The notes under the pieces are model-generated. The model made no database searches, was not told where the DNA came from, and saw nothing but the letters and a program-made list of their open reading frames with translations. 64,000 nt of DNA. Source: Rhodococcus sp. HNM0569. GTDB taxonomy: Bacteria > Actinomycetota > Actinomycetes > Mycobacteriales > Mycobacteriaceae. Location: assembly GCF_012726205.1 (NCBI RefSeq), contig NZ_JAASAE010000011.1, forward strand, positions 62,001 through 126,000, given 5' to 3'. The position numbers and the translations under genes were made by a program. This document shows, piece after piece, positions 46,386 to 55,866 of this stretch (position 1 is the first letter of the stretch; each line of letters starts with the position of its first letter).

Positions 46386-47102
46386 ATGGCACAGCGCAGC
46401 AAGGCGTATCGCGCCGCAGCCGAGAAGATCGACAGCAGCAAGCTCTACAGCCCCCTCCAGGCTGCGAAGCTCGCGAAGGAAACCTCGTCGTCCAAGATGG
46501 ACGCGACCGTCGAGGTCGCGGTTCGCCTGGGCGTCGACCCCCGCAAGGCGGACCAGATGGTGCGCGGCACCGTCAACCTGCCCAACGGCACCGGCAAGAC
46601 GGCACGTGTCGTCGTGTTCGCCGTCGGCGAGAAGGCCGCCGAGGCCGAGGCCGCAGGCGCCGACGCGGTGGGCTCCGAGGACCTCATCGAGCGCATCCAG
46701 GGTGGCTGGACCGACTTCGACGCCGCGATTGCGACGCCGGACCAGATGGCCAAGGTCGGCCGCATCGCCCGCGTGCTGGGACCGCGTGGCCTGATGCCGA
46801 ACCCGAAGACCGGCACGGTCACGGCGGACGTCACGAAGGCTGTCAACGACATCAAGGGCGGCAAGATCAACTTCCGCGTCGACAAGCAGGCCAACCTGCA
46901 CTTCGTGATCGGCAAGGCGTCCTTCGACGACGCGAAGCTGGTCGAGAACTACGGCGCCGCGCTGGACGAGATCCTGCGTGCGAAGCCGTCGTCGGCGAAG
47001 GGCCGCTACGTCAAGAAGGTCACGGTTTCGACCACCACCGGACCGGGCATCCCGGTGGACCCGAACCGCACGCGCAACCTTCTCGAGGACACCGACGCGT
47101 AA
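46386..47102 (+). CDS. rplA: 50S ribosomal protein L1
   Basis: 238 residues from ATG 46386. Signature blocks: [53 protein letters not shown] and [20 protein letters not shown]1 binds the L1 stalk of 23S rRNA and often represses its own operon. It ends the secE-rplA unit; a 17-bp terminator follows. Confidence 0.98.
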   Translation: MAQRSKAYRAAAEKIDSSKLYSPLQAAKLAKETSSSKMDATVEVAVRLGVDPRKADQMVRGTVNLPNGTGKTARVVVFAVGEKAAEAEAAGADAVGSEDLIERIQGGWTDFDAAIATPDQMAKVGRIARVLGPRGLMPNPKTGTVTADVTKAVNDIKGGKINFRVDKQANLHFVIGKASFDDAKLVENYGAALDEILRAKPSSAKGRYVKKVTVSTTTGPGIPVDPNRTRNLLEDTDA

Positions 47103-47123
47103 GTCGCTTCGACGAAACAGCGC

Positions 47124-47160
47124 AGAAGGGCCGGCACGGACATTCCGTGCCGGCCCTTCT
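47124..47160. terminator. 17-bp perfect hairpin after rplA
   Basis: AGAAGGGCCGGCACGGA (47124-47140) pairs perfectly with 47144-47160 around a 3-base loop. It serves rplA and the convergent MFS gene. Confidence 0.9.
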
Positions 47161-47179
47161 GGTGTCTGTGGGTGCCGCG

Positions 47180-48826
47180 CTACTCGTCACCGTCGCGGAA
47201 CGCGACCGTCCGGTCACCGTCGCGGAACGCGACTGTCCGGTCACCGTCGCGGAACGCGAGCATGGTGCCGCGGCCGTCGGGCCGCCACGGCATGAACACC
47301 GCGACCGCGATCGCCGCGAGCACGACGGCCCCGCTCGCGACGAGTGACGCGGTCGTGACGCCCTCGAGCACCGTGGTCTTCATCGTGAGGATCAGCTCCT
47401 CCCGGCGGCTGTCGAGGAAGGCAGGCAGGTCTGCCTTGCGGATCTCGAGGACGCTGAGCACCGATGCACTCGCGAAGTCCTTCTGGTCGTCGGTCATGAG
47501 GGTCGCGGGCACCGCGTCGAGAGCCGGACGGATCCTGGTCGTGTAGTACGACGCGACGATCGAGCCGAGCACTGCGACGCCGAGGGTGCCGCCGATCTCG
47601 CGGGTCGTGTCGTTGACGGCTGATCCCGCGCCTGCCTGGTCGAGCGGGAGCGTGGACATGATCGACTCGGTCGCAGGGCCCTGCACGATGCCGATGCCGA
47701 GGGCCATCGACACCATCGACGGGAGCACGACCGTGAGGTAGCTGCTGTCCACCTCGACCGTGCCCGCGATGAACAGTCCGACCGCGGTGAACGCGAGGCC
47801 GAGCACGATGACGGCGGCGGCGCCGACGCGTTGGGCGAGCAAGGTCGCGATCGGTGCGCCGAGTGCGACGGCGACCGCGAACGGGAGAGACGCGATGCCG
47901 AACGCGAGCGGGCTGTACTCCCGCACTCCCTGGAAGTACTGCGTGATGAGGAACAGGAAGCCGAACAGCGAGAAGTAGGCGACAGCGATGGCGAGTGCGG
48001 GCAGTGCGAACCTGCGGTTGCGGAAGAGCCGGAGGTCGAGGATCGGGTGCGTCACGCGCAGCTCGCGCCACACGAACGCGGCGAGCGCGACGACGGCGAG
48101 CGTGGCCGCGGTGAGGGTCGTGGGCGAGAGCCACCCGTGGTGCGGCGCTTCGATGATTGCCCACACGAGCACGGTGATGCCGACGACCGAGGTCACGATG
48201 CCGACGAGGTCGAACCGTCCGACGGTCGTCGCGCGCGATTCGGGCACGAGCGCGAGCACGGCGAGCACGGCGACCGCTGCCACCGGCACGTTCATCCAGA
48301 ACACCGAGTGCCAGCTGAAGTGCTCGAGCAGCCACCCGCCCGCCGTGGGGCCGATCGCGATCGCGAACCCGGCCATCGCGGTCCACGCCGCGATCGCGAG
48401 TGCGCGTTCGCGGGCGTCGGTGAAGATGTTGATGATCAGCGCGAGCGTCGCGGGGAAGACCGCGGCGGCGAACACGCCCATCGCGGCGCGTGCGGCGATC
48501 ACCTGTTCGAGCGAGCCGGAGAGGGCACCGGCGGTCGACATCGCCGCGACGCCCACGAGGCCGACGACCATGATCCGCCTTCGGCCGTACCGGTCGCCGA
48601 GGTTGCCGAACGCGAGGAGCAGGCCCGCGAAGGTGAGGGTGTACGCGTCGACGACCCACTGCAGCCCGCTCACCGAGGTGCGCAGTTCGACGCCGAGCGA
48701 CGGCAGGGCGACGTTGACGACCGTGTTGTCGAGCACGACGAGGAGTTCGGCGAGGCAGATCACGGCCAGTGCCGCGAATCGGCGTACGCGGGAGAGCCCG
48801 GGTACGGGCGGGGTGAGAACCGTCAT
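47180..48826 (-). CDS. MFS drug exporter, DHA2 (EmrB/QacA) family, 14 helices
   Basis: 548 residues from ATG 48826. Motif LDNTVVNVALPSLG in helix 1, GNLGDRYGRRRIMVVG (motif A) and 14 predicted helices mark the DHA2 drug:proton antiporters. The last 25 residues are three copies of RDGD joined by RTVAF, from a 27-bp tandem duplication, and are probably non-functional. TACGGT seven bases before the ATG suggests a leaderless transcript, with a direct-repeat operator just upstream. No regulator gene lies next to it. The substrate is unknown. Confidence 0.92.
   Translation of the reverse strand: MTVLTPPVPGLSRVRRFAALAVICLAELLVVLDNTVVNVALPSLGVELRTSVSGLQWVVDAYTLTFAGLLLAFGNLGDRYGRRRIMVVGLVGVAAMSTAGALSGSLEQVIAARAAMGVFAAAVFPATLALIINIFTDARERALAIAAWTAMAGFAIAIGPTAGGWLLEHFSWHSVFWMNVPVAAVAVLAVLALVPESRATTVGRFDLVGIVTSVVGITVLVWAIIEAPHHGWLSPTTLTAATLAVVALAAFVWRELRVTHPILDLRLFRNRRFALPALAIAVAYFSLFGFLFLITQYFQGVREYSPLAFGIASLPFAVAVALGAPIATLLAQRVGAAAVIVLGLAFTAVGLFIAGTVEVDSSYLTVVLPSMVSMALGIGIVQGPATESIMSTLPLDQAGAGSAVNDTTREIGGTLGVAVLGSIVASYYTTRIRPALDAVPATLMTDDQKDFASASVLSVLEIRKADLPAFLDSRREELILTMKTTVLEGVTTASLVASGAVVLAAIAVAVFMPWRPDGRGTMLAFRDGDRTVAFRDGDRTVAFRDGDE
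47186..47259. repeat. 27-bp tandem repeat, three copies, at the 3' end of the MFS gene
   Basis: GTCACCGTCGCGGAACGCGA occurs identically at 47186, 47213 and 47240. In frame it encodes RDGDRTVAF repeats. Confidence 0.9.
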
Positions 48827-48833
48827 GCCGAGC

Positions 48834-48863
48834 ACCGTAGCAATACATGTAACTACGTGTAAC
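48834..48863 (-). promoter_or_regulatory. MFS gene -10 and direct-repeat operator
   Basis: On the reverse strand TACGGT (48834-48839) lies seven bases before the ATG. Directly upstream, TACATGTAAC (48844-48853) and TACGTGTAAC (48854-48863) form a 10-bp direct repeat; TACATGTA is also a perfect palindrome. It would overlap the spacer and -35. Confidence 0.55.
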
Positions 48864-48910
48864 GGGTATATCCCGGAGTTGTGCGCCCCGTCGTCCGAGC
48901 GTGGACGATT

Positions 48911-48939
48911 TTGCAGGTGGTGGGCGCTTCGCGTACTCT
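48911..48939 (+). promoter_or_regulatory. rplJ-rplL promoter
   Basis: TTGCAG (48911-48916), 17-base spacer, TACTCT (48934-48939). The transcript would carry a leader of about 290 bases. Confidence 0.6.
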
Positions 48940-48945
48940 GTCCTA

Positions 48946-49237
48946 CGGAGTTCGTTCGGTTCGAGCGTCCTCCATCCCGAAATCATGTTCTACCCGAGAC
49001 CGTTGGTGATCATGTCCGGCTGCGCCGGTCGTGATTGAAAGCCCGGACCTGTCCGGCGGCCCACGCAGGAGAACGAGGTGAGGGACGGCGCCGCGGTGCG
49101 AGCTGCGACTGCCTTCTCTGTGACGCCCCGTGGCCTGCGCCCGGGGCGTTTTGCATGTTCAGGGTGTGTCAGTCGGCAACCCCGATCGGCGCGCGGTCGA
49201 AGCTGGGGACAACGACTGTCACGAGAGGAGGCGAAGT
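48946..49237 (+). promoter_or_regulatory. Ribosomal L10 leader with attenuator-like hairpin
   Basis: The long untranslated leader before rplJ holds a hairpin ACGCCCCG (49123-49130) / CGGGGCGT (49142-49149) followed at once by TTTT, an intrinsic-terminator form. rplJ leaders in many bacteria bind the L10-L7/L12 complex for feedback control. GAGAGGAGG then precedes the rplJ ATG. No gene is seen in this stretch. Confidence 0.6.
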
Positions 49238-49786
49238 ATGGCAAAGCCTGAGAAGGTTTCCGCGGTTGCGGAGATCACCGAGCAGTTCAAGGGTTCGACT
49301 GCCGCTGTGATCACGGAGTACCGCGGTCTCTCGGTGGGCAGCATCACGACTCTGCGACGCGCTCTCGGAGAAGGTGCCACCTACTCCGTCGCCAAGAACA
49401 CCCTGGTCAAGCGCGCCGCTGCAGAAGCGGGCGTCGAGGGTCTTGACGATCTGTTCGTCGGTCCGACCGCCATTGCATTCATCAAGGGCGAGCCGGTCGA
49501 CGCCGCGAAGGCGCTGAAGAACTTCGCGAAGGACAACAAGGCTCTCGTCATCAAGGGCGGCTACATGGACGGCGCTCCGCTGTCCGTGCAGCAGGTCGAG
49601 CAGATCGCGGACCTCGAGTCCCGCGAGGTCCTGCTGGCCAAGCTCGCCGGCGCGATGAAGGGCAACTTGGCAAAGGCCGCAGGCCTGTTCAACGCTCCCG
49701 CGTCGCAGGTGGCCCGTCTGGCCGCCGCGCTGCAGGAGAAGAAGGCTGCCGAGGGCGGGTCGTCCGCCGAGGCCGCCGAAAGCTGA
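49238..49786 (+). CDS. rplJ: 50S ribosomal protein L10
   Basis: 182 residues from ATG 49238. [32 protein letters not shown] and [13 protein letters not shown] are universal L10 blocks; the C-terminal helix that binds L7/L12 dimers is Ala/Lys-rich. L10 anchors the stalk and represses the operon through the leader. AGGAGG lies upstream. Confidence 0.98.
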   Translation: MAKPEKVSAVAEITEQFKGSTAAVITEYRGLSVGSITTLRRALGEGATYSVAKNTLVKRAAAEAGVEGLDDLFVGPTAIAFIKGEPVDAAKALKNFAKDNKALVIKGGYMDGAPLSVQQVEQIADLESREVLLAKLAGAMKGNLAKAAGLFNAPASQVARLAAALQEKKAAEGGSSAEAAES

Positions 49787-49861
49787 TCCGCACCCGCGCA
49801 TCACTGACAACCCCGCCCGGTCGCGGATCGGCGACATGGGACTTACAGGAAGGACGCCACA

Positions 49862-50254
49862 ATGGCGAAGCTCAGCACTGAAGAACTGCTCGACCAGTTC
49901 AAGGAACTCACCCTCCTCGAGCTCTCGGAGTTCGTGAAGGCCTTCGAGGAGACCTTCGAGGTCACCGCGGCTGCTCCGGTCGCCGTCGCCGCTGCGGGTG
50001 CCCCCGCTGCCGGTGGCGAGGCTCCGGCCGAGTCGGAGCAGGACGAGTTCGACGTCATCCTCGAGGGTGCAGGCGACAAGAAGATCCAGGTCATCAAGGT
50101 CGTCCGTGAGGTCGTCTCGGGCCTGGGCCTGAAGGAAGCCAAGGACCTCGTCGAGGGCGCTCCGAAGCCGATCCTGGAGAAGGTCGCCAAGGAAGCTGCC
50201 GACGCTGCCAAGGAGAAGCTCGAGGCTGCCGGCGCATCGGTCACCGTCAAGTAA
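49862..50254 (+). CDS. rplL: 50S ribosomal protein L7/L12
   Basis: 130 residues. An N-terminal dimerisation helix pair ([22 protein letters not shown]), an Ala/Pro/Gly hinge (about 40-60), and the C-terminal domain with [22 protein letters not shown] and [16 protein letters not shown]. It recruits translation factors. It is the last gene of the unit; a terminator follows. Confidence 0.98.
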   Translation: MAKLSTEELLDQFKELTLLELSEFVKAFEETFEVTAAAPVAVAAAGAPAAGGEAPAESEQDEFDVILEGAGDKKIQVIKVVREVVSGLGLKEAKDLVEGAPKPILEKVAKEAADAAKEKLEAAGASVTVK

Positions 50255-50315
50255 GACCTTCGCGGCGTGTCGCCGCCGGGCGCGATTCGACCCGGCGGCG
50301 CGTTCCGAGAACGTC

Positions 50316-50355
50316 CGAGAGGGCCGTTCCCCCATCGTGGGGAACGGCCCTCTCG
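50316..50355 (+). terminator. 17-bp perfect hairpin after rplL
   Basis: CGAGAGGGCCGTTCCCC (50316-50332) pairs perfectly with 50339-50355 around a 6-base loop. Confidence 0.9.
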
Positions 50356-50456
50356 TCGTCTCACGGCACAAGCGCTCCTCGGATGTGTTATGGGACAGGT
50401 AATTTCGGACAGTTCGGTGGGATCGGACAATCTTCCACGATGGACGTGACCCCGTG

Positions 50457-50486
50457 TTGTCTTCCTTCCTTACTCGTGAGTAGGAT
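50457..50486 (+). promoter_or_regulatory. Promoter of the mkl-mce operon
   Basis: TTGTCT (50457-50462), 18-base spacer, TAGGAT (50481-50486). The spacer end holds the dyad TACTC-GT-GAGTA (50471-50482). Two TCGGACA copies lie upstream (50405, 50423). The leader to the mkl start is about 180 bases and contains no other gene that I can support. Confidence 0.55.
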
Positions 50487-50671
50487 GCGTGTCACAGCTA
50501 ACACCCCGATGCGGTAAGGTGACGCAACCCACAAGGTCGCACGACATGGGGGCCAGTCCCTGGGCCGCACGCCGAGGGGGTCGTGCCCCTGGTGTGCGGG
50601 TCGTGACCGAGTCGGTTCGCGACAGGTGGGGGGAACGCATACATACTGCATCGGACGTCGTGGAGGTAATC

Positions 50672-51766
50672 GTGGGTGTCGAGGTCGCCGTCGAGGGACT
50701 GACCAAGTCCTTCGGCTCGCAGAAGATCTGGCAGGACGTATCGCTGACGCTGCCGCGGGGCGAAGTGAGCGCCCTGCTCGGGCCGTCGGGTACGGGTAAG
50801 TCGGTGTTCTTGAAGTCGCTCATCGGGCTGCTGCGGCCCGAAGAGGGCTCGATCGTGATCGACGGAACCGACATCCTCCAGTGCTCGTCGAAGGAACTGT
50901 ACGAAATTCGCAAACTGTTCGGTGTGCTTTTCCAGGACGGCGCGCTGTTCGGTTCGATGAACCTGTACGACAACGTGGCGTTCCCGCTCCGGGAGCACAC
51001 CAAGAAGTCCGAGTCGGACATTCGCAAGATCGTGATGGAGAAGCTCGAGATCACCGGTCTGATCGGCGCCGAGGACAAGCTGCCGGGTGAGATCTCCGGT
51101 GGTATGCGCAAGCGTGCCGGGCTCGCCCGCGCGCTCGTGCTCGATCCCGAGATCATCCTCGTCGACGAGCCGGACTCGGGTCTCGACCCGGTCCGCACCA
51201 CGTACATCTCGCAGACACTGATCGACATCAACGCCGAGATCGACGCCACGATCCTGATCGTGTCGCACAACATCAATCTCGCGCGTACGGTGCCCGACAA
51301 CATCGGCATGTTGTTCCGCAGGCATCTCGTGATGTTCGGTCCGCGGGAGGTGCTGCTCACCAGCGAGGAACCCGTGGTCAAGCAGTTCCTCAACGGCACC
51401 ATGATCGGCCCGATCGGCATGTCCGAGGAGAAGGACGAAGCCACGATGGCGCAGGAGCAGGCCATGGTGGAGGCGGGTCACCACGCGGGTGGCGTCGACG
51501 ACGTCGAGGGCATCGTGCCCCAGATGCGCGCCACGCCGGGCAAGCCCGAACGACAGGCCGTCGCCCGCCGCCAGGCACGAGTGCGCGAGATCATGCACAC
51601 GCTTCCCCCCAATGCACAGGAAGCAATTCGCGAATCGATGGTCGAGAACCCGTCCGATTACGCCACCGGCTCGTACGATCAGGGCGGTTACGCGTACGAC
51701 GAGCAGGACACCCAGGTCATTCCGGCATACAGGGGCGCTGGAGATCAGAACTACGAGCAAGGGTAG
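50672..51766 (+). CDS. mkl: Mce transporter ATPase Mkl/MceG
   Basis: 364 residues from GTG 50672, chosen for GGAGGTAAT just upstream and because VEVAVEGLTKSFG follows at once; the frame stays open upstream to 50489. Walker A GPSGTGKSVF, RKLFGVLFQDGALFGSMNLYDN (the MlaF/Mkl block), signature EISGGMRKRAGLARAL and Walker B IILVDEPDSGLDP are intact. The C-terminal extension includes MSEEKDEATMAQEQAMVEAG, typical of MceG. It energises lipid import through YrbE/Mce complexes. It lies nine bases before yrbEA, so here it is part of the mce operon. Confidence 0.96.
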   Translation: MGVEVAVEGLTKSFGSQKIWQDVSLTLPRGEVSALLGPSGTGKSVFLKSLIGLLRPEEGSIVIDGTDILQCSSKELYEIRKLFGVLFQDGALFGSMNLYDNVAFPLREHTKKSESDIRKIVMEKLEITGLIGAEDKLPGEISGGMRKRAGLARALVLDPEIILVDEPDSGLDPVRTTYISQTLIDINAEIDATILIVSHNINLARTVPDNIGMLFRRHLVMFGPREVLLTSEEPVVKQFLNGTMIGPIGMSEEKDEATMAQEQAMVEAGHHAGGVDDVEGIVPQMRATPGKPERQAVARRQARVREIMHTLPPNAQEAIRESMVENPSDYATGSYDQGGYAYDEQDTQVIPAYRGAGDQNYEQG

Positions 51767-51775
51767 GCAGCGCGG

Positions 51776-52570
51776 ATGGGGGATACCCGGGCCTCGGTTC
51801 TCACACCGGTCACAGGGGCACTGACTCAGGCGGGGAACATCGTCGAACTGTTCGTCGATGTCGTCCGCAACACCTTCAGAAGGCCGTTCCAGTTCCGCGA
51901 GTTCGTGGAGCAGGCATGGTTCATCGCATCCGTCACGATCCTGCCGACGGCGATGGTCGCCATCCCGTTCGGCGCGGTCGTGTCGTTGCAGACGGGTTCG
52001 CTCATCCGCCAGCTCGGCGCCGAGTCGTTCACGGGCGCCGCGAGCGTTCTCGCGGTCATCCAGCAGGGCAGCCCCCTGGTCACCGCGCTGCTCGTCGCGG
52101 GTGCGGCCGGGTCGGCCGTCACAGCCGATCTCGGTTCGCGCACCATCCGCGAGGAGATCGACGCGATGGAAGTGCTCGGTATCAACCCCGTCCAGCGTCT
52201 CGTCGTCCCGCGTGTGCTCGCGATGGTGCTCGTGGCCGTTCTCCTCAACGGCCTCGTCGCCGTCGTCGGCATCGTGGGCGGCTACTTCTTCAACGTGATC
52301 CTGCAGAGCGGCAATCCGGGTGCCTACCTGTCGTCGTTCTCCGCATTCGCGCAGTTGCCGGACCTGTGGATCGGCGAGGTGAAAGCCGCGATCTTCGGCG
52401 TCATCGCGGGTGTGGTGGCCGCCTACAAGGGGCTGCACCCCAAGGGCGGCCCGAAGGGCGTCGGCGAAGCGGTGAACCAGTCGGTCGTCATCACCTTCCT
52501 GCTGCTGTTCTTCGCGAACCTGATTCTCACGATGGTGTACCTGCAGATCGTTCCGGCGAAGGGATCATGA
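51776..52570 (+). CDS. yrbEA: Mce-system permease YrbEA (MlaE family)
   Basis: 264 residues, about five membrane helices. The MlaE/YrbE signature is visible: IPFGAVVSLQTGSLIRQLGAESF, then GSAVTADLGSRTIREEIDAMEVLGINPVQRLVVPRVLAM with the coupling-helix EEID. It forms the membrane channel with YrbEB and is driven by Mkl. The next gene starts four bases after the stop. Confidence 0.96.
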   Translation: MGDTRASVLTPVTGALTQAGNIVELFVDVVRNTFRRPFQFREFVEQAWFIASVTILPTAMVAIPFGAVVSLQTGSLIRQLGAESFTGAASVLAVIQQGSPLVTALLVAGAAGSAVTADLGSRTIREEIDAMEVLGINPVQRLVVPRVLAMVLVAVLLNGLVAVVGIVGGYFFNVILQSGNPGAYLSSFSAFAQLPDLWIGEVKAAIFGVIAGVVAAYKGLHPKGGPKGVGEAVNQSVVITFLLLFFANLILTMVYLQIVPAKGS

Positions 52571-52574
52571 CCCG

Positions 52575-53435
52575 ATGACTATCGCGAAGGGCCGTGGAGA
52601 CCGGGCCCTGATGCGTGCCCGTCGAGTCGGCCGGGCACCCCTGAACGTGCTCGACCGGGCCGGCGAGCAGATGTCTTTCTACTCGCGTTCGATCGCGTGG
52701 ATTCCTCACACGATCGTCCACTACCGCAAGGAAGTGCTGCGGCTGCTCGCCGAAGTCACCTTCGGCAGCGGTGCGCTCGCCGTCATCGGCGGCACGATCG
52801 GCGTCATCGCGATGATGTCGGGCTTCACCGGCATCGTCGTCGGTCTGCAGGGTTTCGCGGCCCTCGAGCAGCTGGGCAGTTCCGTGCTCACCGGCTTCCT
52901 GTCGGCGTACGTCAACACCCGTGAGATCGCGCCCATCGTCGCGGCCCTCGCGCTGTCGGCCACCGTCGGTTGTGGTTTCACCGCGCAGCTCGGCGCGATG
53001 CGGATCTCCGAGGAGATCGACGCGCTCGAGGTCATGGCGGTGCCGAGCGTGCCGTTCCTCGTCACGACCCGCATGATCGCAGGCTTCGTCGCGGTCATCC
53101 CGCTGTACATCGTCGGCCTGCTCGCGGCCTATCTCGCATCCCGCATCATCACGACGGTCGTCAACGGCCAGTCGTCCGGGTCGTACGACCACTACTTCAA
53201 TCTGTTCCTGCCACCCGAGGACGTCCTGTACTCGTTCGCGAAGGTGCTCGTGTTCGCGTTCGTCCTCATCCTGATCCACTGCTACTACGGCTACCACGCG
53301 TCGGGCGGTCCGGCAGGCGTCGGCGTCGCGGTCGGTCGCGCGGTGCGCACCGCGATCGTCACGATCGCCGTCCTCGACTTCTTCCTGAGTCTCGCGATCT
53401 GGGGCACGTCCACGACGGTGAGGGTCGCCGGATGA
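52575..53435 (+). CDS. yrbEB: Mce-system permease YrbEB (MlaE family)
   Basis: 286 residues. It is paralogous to YrbEA, with VGLQGFAALEQLGSSVLTGF, TVGCGFTAQLGAMRISEEIDALEVMAVPSVPFLVTTRM and a longer, basic N-terminus. Together with YrbEA it forms the permease heterodimer. The stop overlaps the mceA start by ATGA. Confidence 0.96.
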   Translation: MTIAKGRGDRALMRARRVGRAPLNVLDRAGEQMSFYSRSIAWIPHTIVHYRKEVLRLLAEVTFGSGALAVIGGTIGVIAMMSGFTGIVVGLQGFAALEQLGSSVLTGFLSAYVNTREIAPIVAALALSATVGCGFTAQLGAMRISEEIDALEVMAVPSVPFLVTTRMIAGFVAVIPLYIVGLLAAYLASRIITTVVNGQSSGSYDHYFNLFLPPEDVLYSFAKVLVFAFVLILIHCYYGYHASGGPAGVGVAVGRAVRTAIVTIAVLDFFLSLAIWGTSTTVRVAG

Positions 53436-54790
53436 GAACTTCCACGGTGGTGCGGCGCCGCATTCTGGGCATCGCGTTCTTCCTCGTGCTCGCACTGTTC
53501 CTGTACATCACGATCGGCTCGTTCAACAAGGTGTTCACCAAAGTCGTCAAAGTCGACCTCGTCACCGACACGGCCGGAAACGCATTGCCGCCCAATGCCG
53601 ACGTCAAGGTGCGAGGCATGATCGTCGGCGAGGTGCGGTCCACGTCCACGGTCGACGGCGAGGTCACGTCCGAGCTGGCGCTCGAACCCGACAAGGCCGC
53701 CCTGATCCCCGCGAACTCGACGGCGCGGTTGCTCCCGAAGACGCTCTTCGGCGAGCGGTACGTGGCCATCGTCGTGCCCGAGACCGATGCCGGGCCTGCG
53801 ATCGAGGCGGGCGACACGATCCGTCAGGACAAGAGCGGCAACGCCATCGAGATCGGCGAGGTGCTCGACGGTCTGCTCCCGTTGTTGCAGGCCATTCCCC
53901 CGCAGGATCTGTCGAACACGCTCGGCGCGCTCGCGGAGGGCTTCAGCGGCCGCGGCGAGGAGTTCGGGCTCACGCTCGACCGGCTGCAGGAGATCTTCGG
54001 CGGGCTCAATTCCGAGCTGCCCAACCTGCAGGAAGACCTGCGCGGCCTTGCCGACTTCTCGCAGACCTACTCCGAAGCGGCGCCCGAACTGATCGATGCG
54101 CTCGACAACCTGCGCACCACCGGCAACACGTTCGTCGAGAAGCAGGACCAGGTGTCGTCGTTGCTCGCGTCGTTCACCGGCACCGCATCGAGCACCGCGG
54201 ACCTGTTGGAAGCCAACCGCGACTCGCTCATCACGTTCGCGGCCGACTCGCGTGAGGCGCTGCAGATCCTGGCTCGCAACTCGCCGTCGTTCGGGTGCAT
54301 GCTCGCAGGCTTCGCGCGCACGGCGCCGGTCGCACGCGACCTGCTCGCGCCGGACGATCCGTATCCGGGCGTGCGCGCCAACATCCAGTTCACCAACCCG
54401 AAGGGGCGGTATCTGCCCAACCAGGACGAGCCGCGGCTCCTCGACGACCGTGGACCCGCGTGCTACGACTCCTACAAGGAGCCGGGCAAGAAGTTCCCGC
54501 AGTACCCGGGCGGCTCGTCCTACAACGACGGCGCCTACCAGGTGCCGAGCCGCAACCCCGGCTCGACGCGACCGCTCGACATCCTGCCCGCTCCCGAAGG
54601 CGTCCCGGACGACGTCCCGGGCTGGGGCGAGCAGGCCACCCCCGTCGTGTACGAGGGTTCGAAAGCCGAAAAGGACACGCTTGCAGTGGTGTACGGCCAG
54701 GCCGGAGGCATCGCGCCCGAGGACGTACCCGCGTGGACGACGTCGATCGGCGCACCGTCGTTGCGAGGAGCGGAGGTGAGCTACCAGTGA
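53432..54790 (+). CDS. mceA: MCE-family protein MceA
   Basis: 452 residues. One N-terminal membrane helix (about 9-29), then the MCE/MlaD domain (VKVDLVTDTAGNALPPNADVKVRGMIVGEVRS; KTLFGERYVAIVVPE), a helical region (about 140-290) that forms the needle, and a C-terminal part rich in Pro/Gly. The paired cysteines (SFGCMLAG and GPACYDS) are typical of MceA. One of six subunits of a lipid-transport tube that spans the envelope. Confidence 0.94.
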   Translation: MRTSTVVRRRILGIAFFLVLALFLYITIGSFNKVFTKVVKVDLVTDTAGNALPPNADVKVRGMIVGEVRSTSTVDGEVTSELALEPDKAALIPANSTARLLPKTLFGERYVAIVVPETDAGPAIEAGDTIRQDKSGNAIEIGEVLDGLLPLLQAIPPQDLSNTLGALAEGFSGRGEEFGLTLDRLQEIFGGLNSELPNLQEDLRGLADFSQTYSEAAPELIDALDNLRTTGNTFVEKQDQVSSLLASFTGTASSTADLLEANRDSLITFAADSREALQILARNSPSFGCMLAGFARTAPVARDLLAPDDPYPGVRANIQFTNPKGRYLPNQDEPRLLDDRGPACYDSYKEPGKKFPQYPGGSSYNDGAYQVPSRNPGSTRPLDILPAPEGVPDDVPGWGEQATPVVYEGSKAEKDTLAVVYGQAGGIAPEDVPAWTTSIGAPSLRGAEVSYQ

Positions 54791-55866
54791 GGGGGCTTGC
54801 GGCACCGCTGACCAAACTCATCGTGTTCGCGGTCGTGACGATCCTGGCCACGGGCATGCTCGCGGCCACGATCGCCAACATCGGTGGAGGTGGCGGCACG
54901 AAGTTCTCGGCCGTCTTCACCGACGTCACGTCGCTCAACGAAGGCGACGAGATCCGCATCGCGGGTGTGCGTGTCGGCCAGGTCGAGAAGATCGAGATCG
55001 TCAACCGGCGCGAGGCGAAGGTCGAGTTCACGGTGTCCGATCGTGACTGGCTGCCGGCGAGTACGACGGCGACCCTCCGGTTCCGCAATCTCGTCGGGCA
55101 GCGGTACATCGCGCTCGAACAGGGCGAGGGCAAGCAGGGGCTGAAGCTGAACGGGGGCGACACGATCCCGATCGAGCAGACCCGTCCCGCGGTCAACCTC
55201 ACGACGCTGTTCAACGGCTTCCGGCCGCTGTTCCAGACGCTCAGTGCCGACGACGTGAACAAGCTGTCGTACCAGATCATCCAGGTGTTCCAAGGCGAGG
55301 CAGGCACCGTCGACGAGCTCGTGCGCAATACCGCGAGCCTCACCAACACGTTGGCCGACAAGGACCGCGTCATCGGCGATGTCATCGACAACCTCAACGA
55401 GGTGCTCGCGACGGTCAACAGCCGCGACGACGAGCTCGACTCGTTGCTGGTCAACACGCAGAAGCTGGTGACCGGCCTGTCGAACGACCGTGGCACGATC
55501 GGCTCCGCCGTCACGTCGCTCGCGGGCCTCACCGACGCCACCGCGAACATCCTCGAACCGACGCGTCCGGCCGTCACCGACTCGATCGCGGCGCTCGGCA
55601 CGCTCACCAACACGTTGAACGAGAACCACGACAAGCTCGACGAGACGCTGAAGACGTTCCCGGTCAAACTCGAAAAGCTCGGGCGTGCAGCGAGTTACGG
55701 TTCATGGTTCCAGTTCTACCTGTGTGGTGTGGACATTGCTGCCGGGCCGGGTACGGCTCCGCAGCTCAACCTGCCGACCGGACTGCCCACCGTCAACCAG
55801 CCGCTCTACACGAACTCCGCGAAGCGGTGCACGCAAGAGGGCTTGAGGGAGCTGCAGGGCGAATGA
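54787..55866 (+). CDS. mceB: MCE-family protein MceB
   Basis: 359 residues from GTG 54787. A membrane helix (about 9-30) precedes the MCE domain (FTDVTSLNEGDEIRIAGVRVGQVEKIEI; LRFRNLVGQRYIALEQGEG) and a long helical part. The C-terminal SWFQFYLCGVDI with a later cysteine (KRCTQE) is the MceB/MceC pattern. Overlaps mceA and mceC by four bases each. Confidence 0.94.
   Translation: MRGLAAPLTKLIVFAVVTILATGMLAATIANIGGGGGTKFSAVFTDVTSLNEGDEIRIAGVRVGQVEKIEIVNRREAKVEFTVSDRDWLPASTTATLRFRNLVGQRYIALEQGEGKQGLKLNGGDTIPIEQTRPAVNLTTLFNGFRPLFQTLSADDVNKLSYQIIQVFQGEAGTVDELVRNTASLTNTLADKDRVIGDVIDNLNEVLATVNSRDDELDSLLVNTQKLVTGLSNDRGTIGSAVTSLAGLTDATANILEPTRPAVTDSIAALGTLTNTLNENHDKLDETLKTFPVKLEKLGRAASYGSWFQFYLCGVDIAAGPGTAPQLNLPTGLPTVNQPLYTNSAKRCTQEGLRELQGE

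Noticed and set aside
47186-47259. Regular repeats considered as a small CRISPR array
   Set aside because: Units are contiguous and in frame, without unique spacers, and lie inside the MFS gene; no cas genes are visible.
50489-50671. Upstream in-frame extension of mkl to GTG 50489
   Set aside because: The extension has no conserved sequence, follows right after the -10, and GTG 50672 has GGAGGTAAT and begins at the conserved domain. A longer form cannot be fully excluded.
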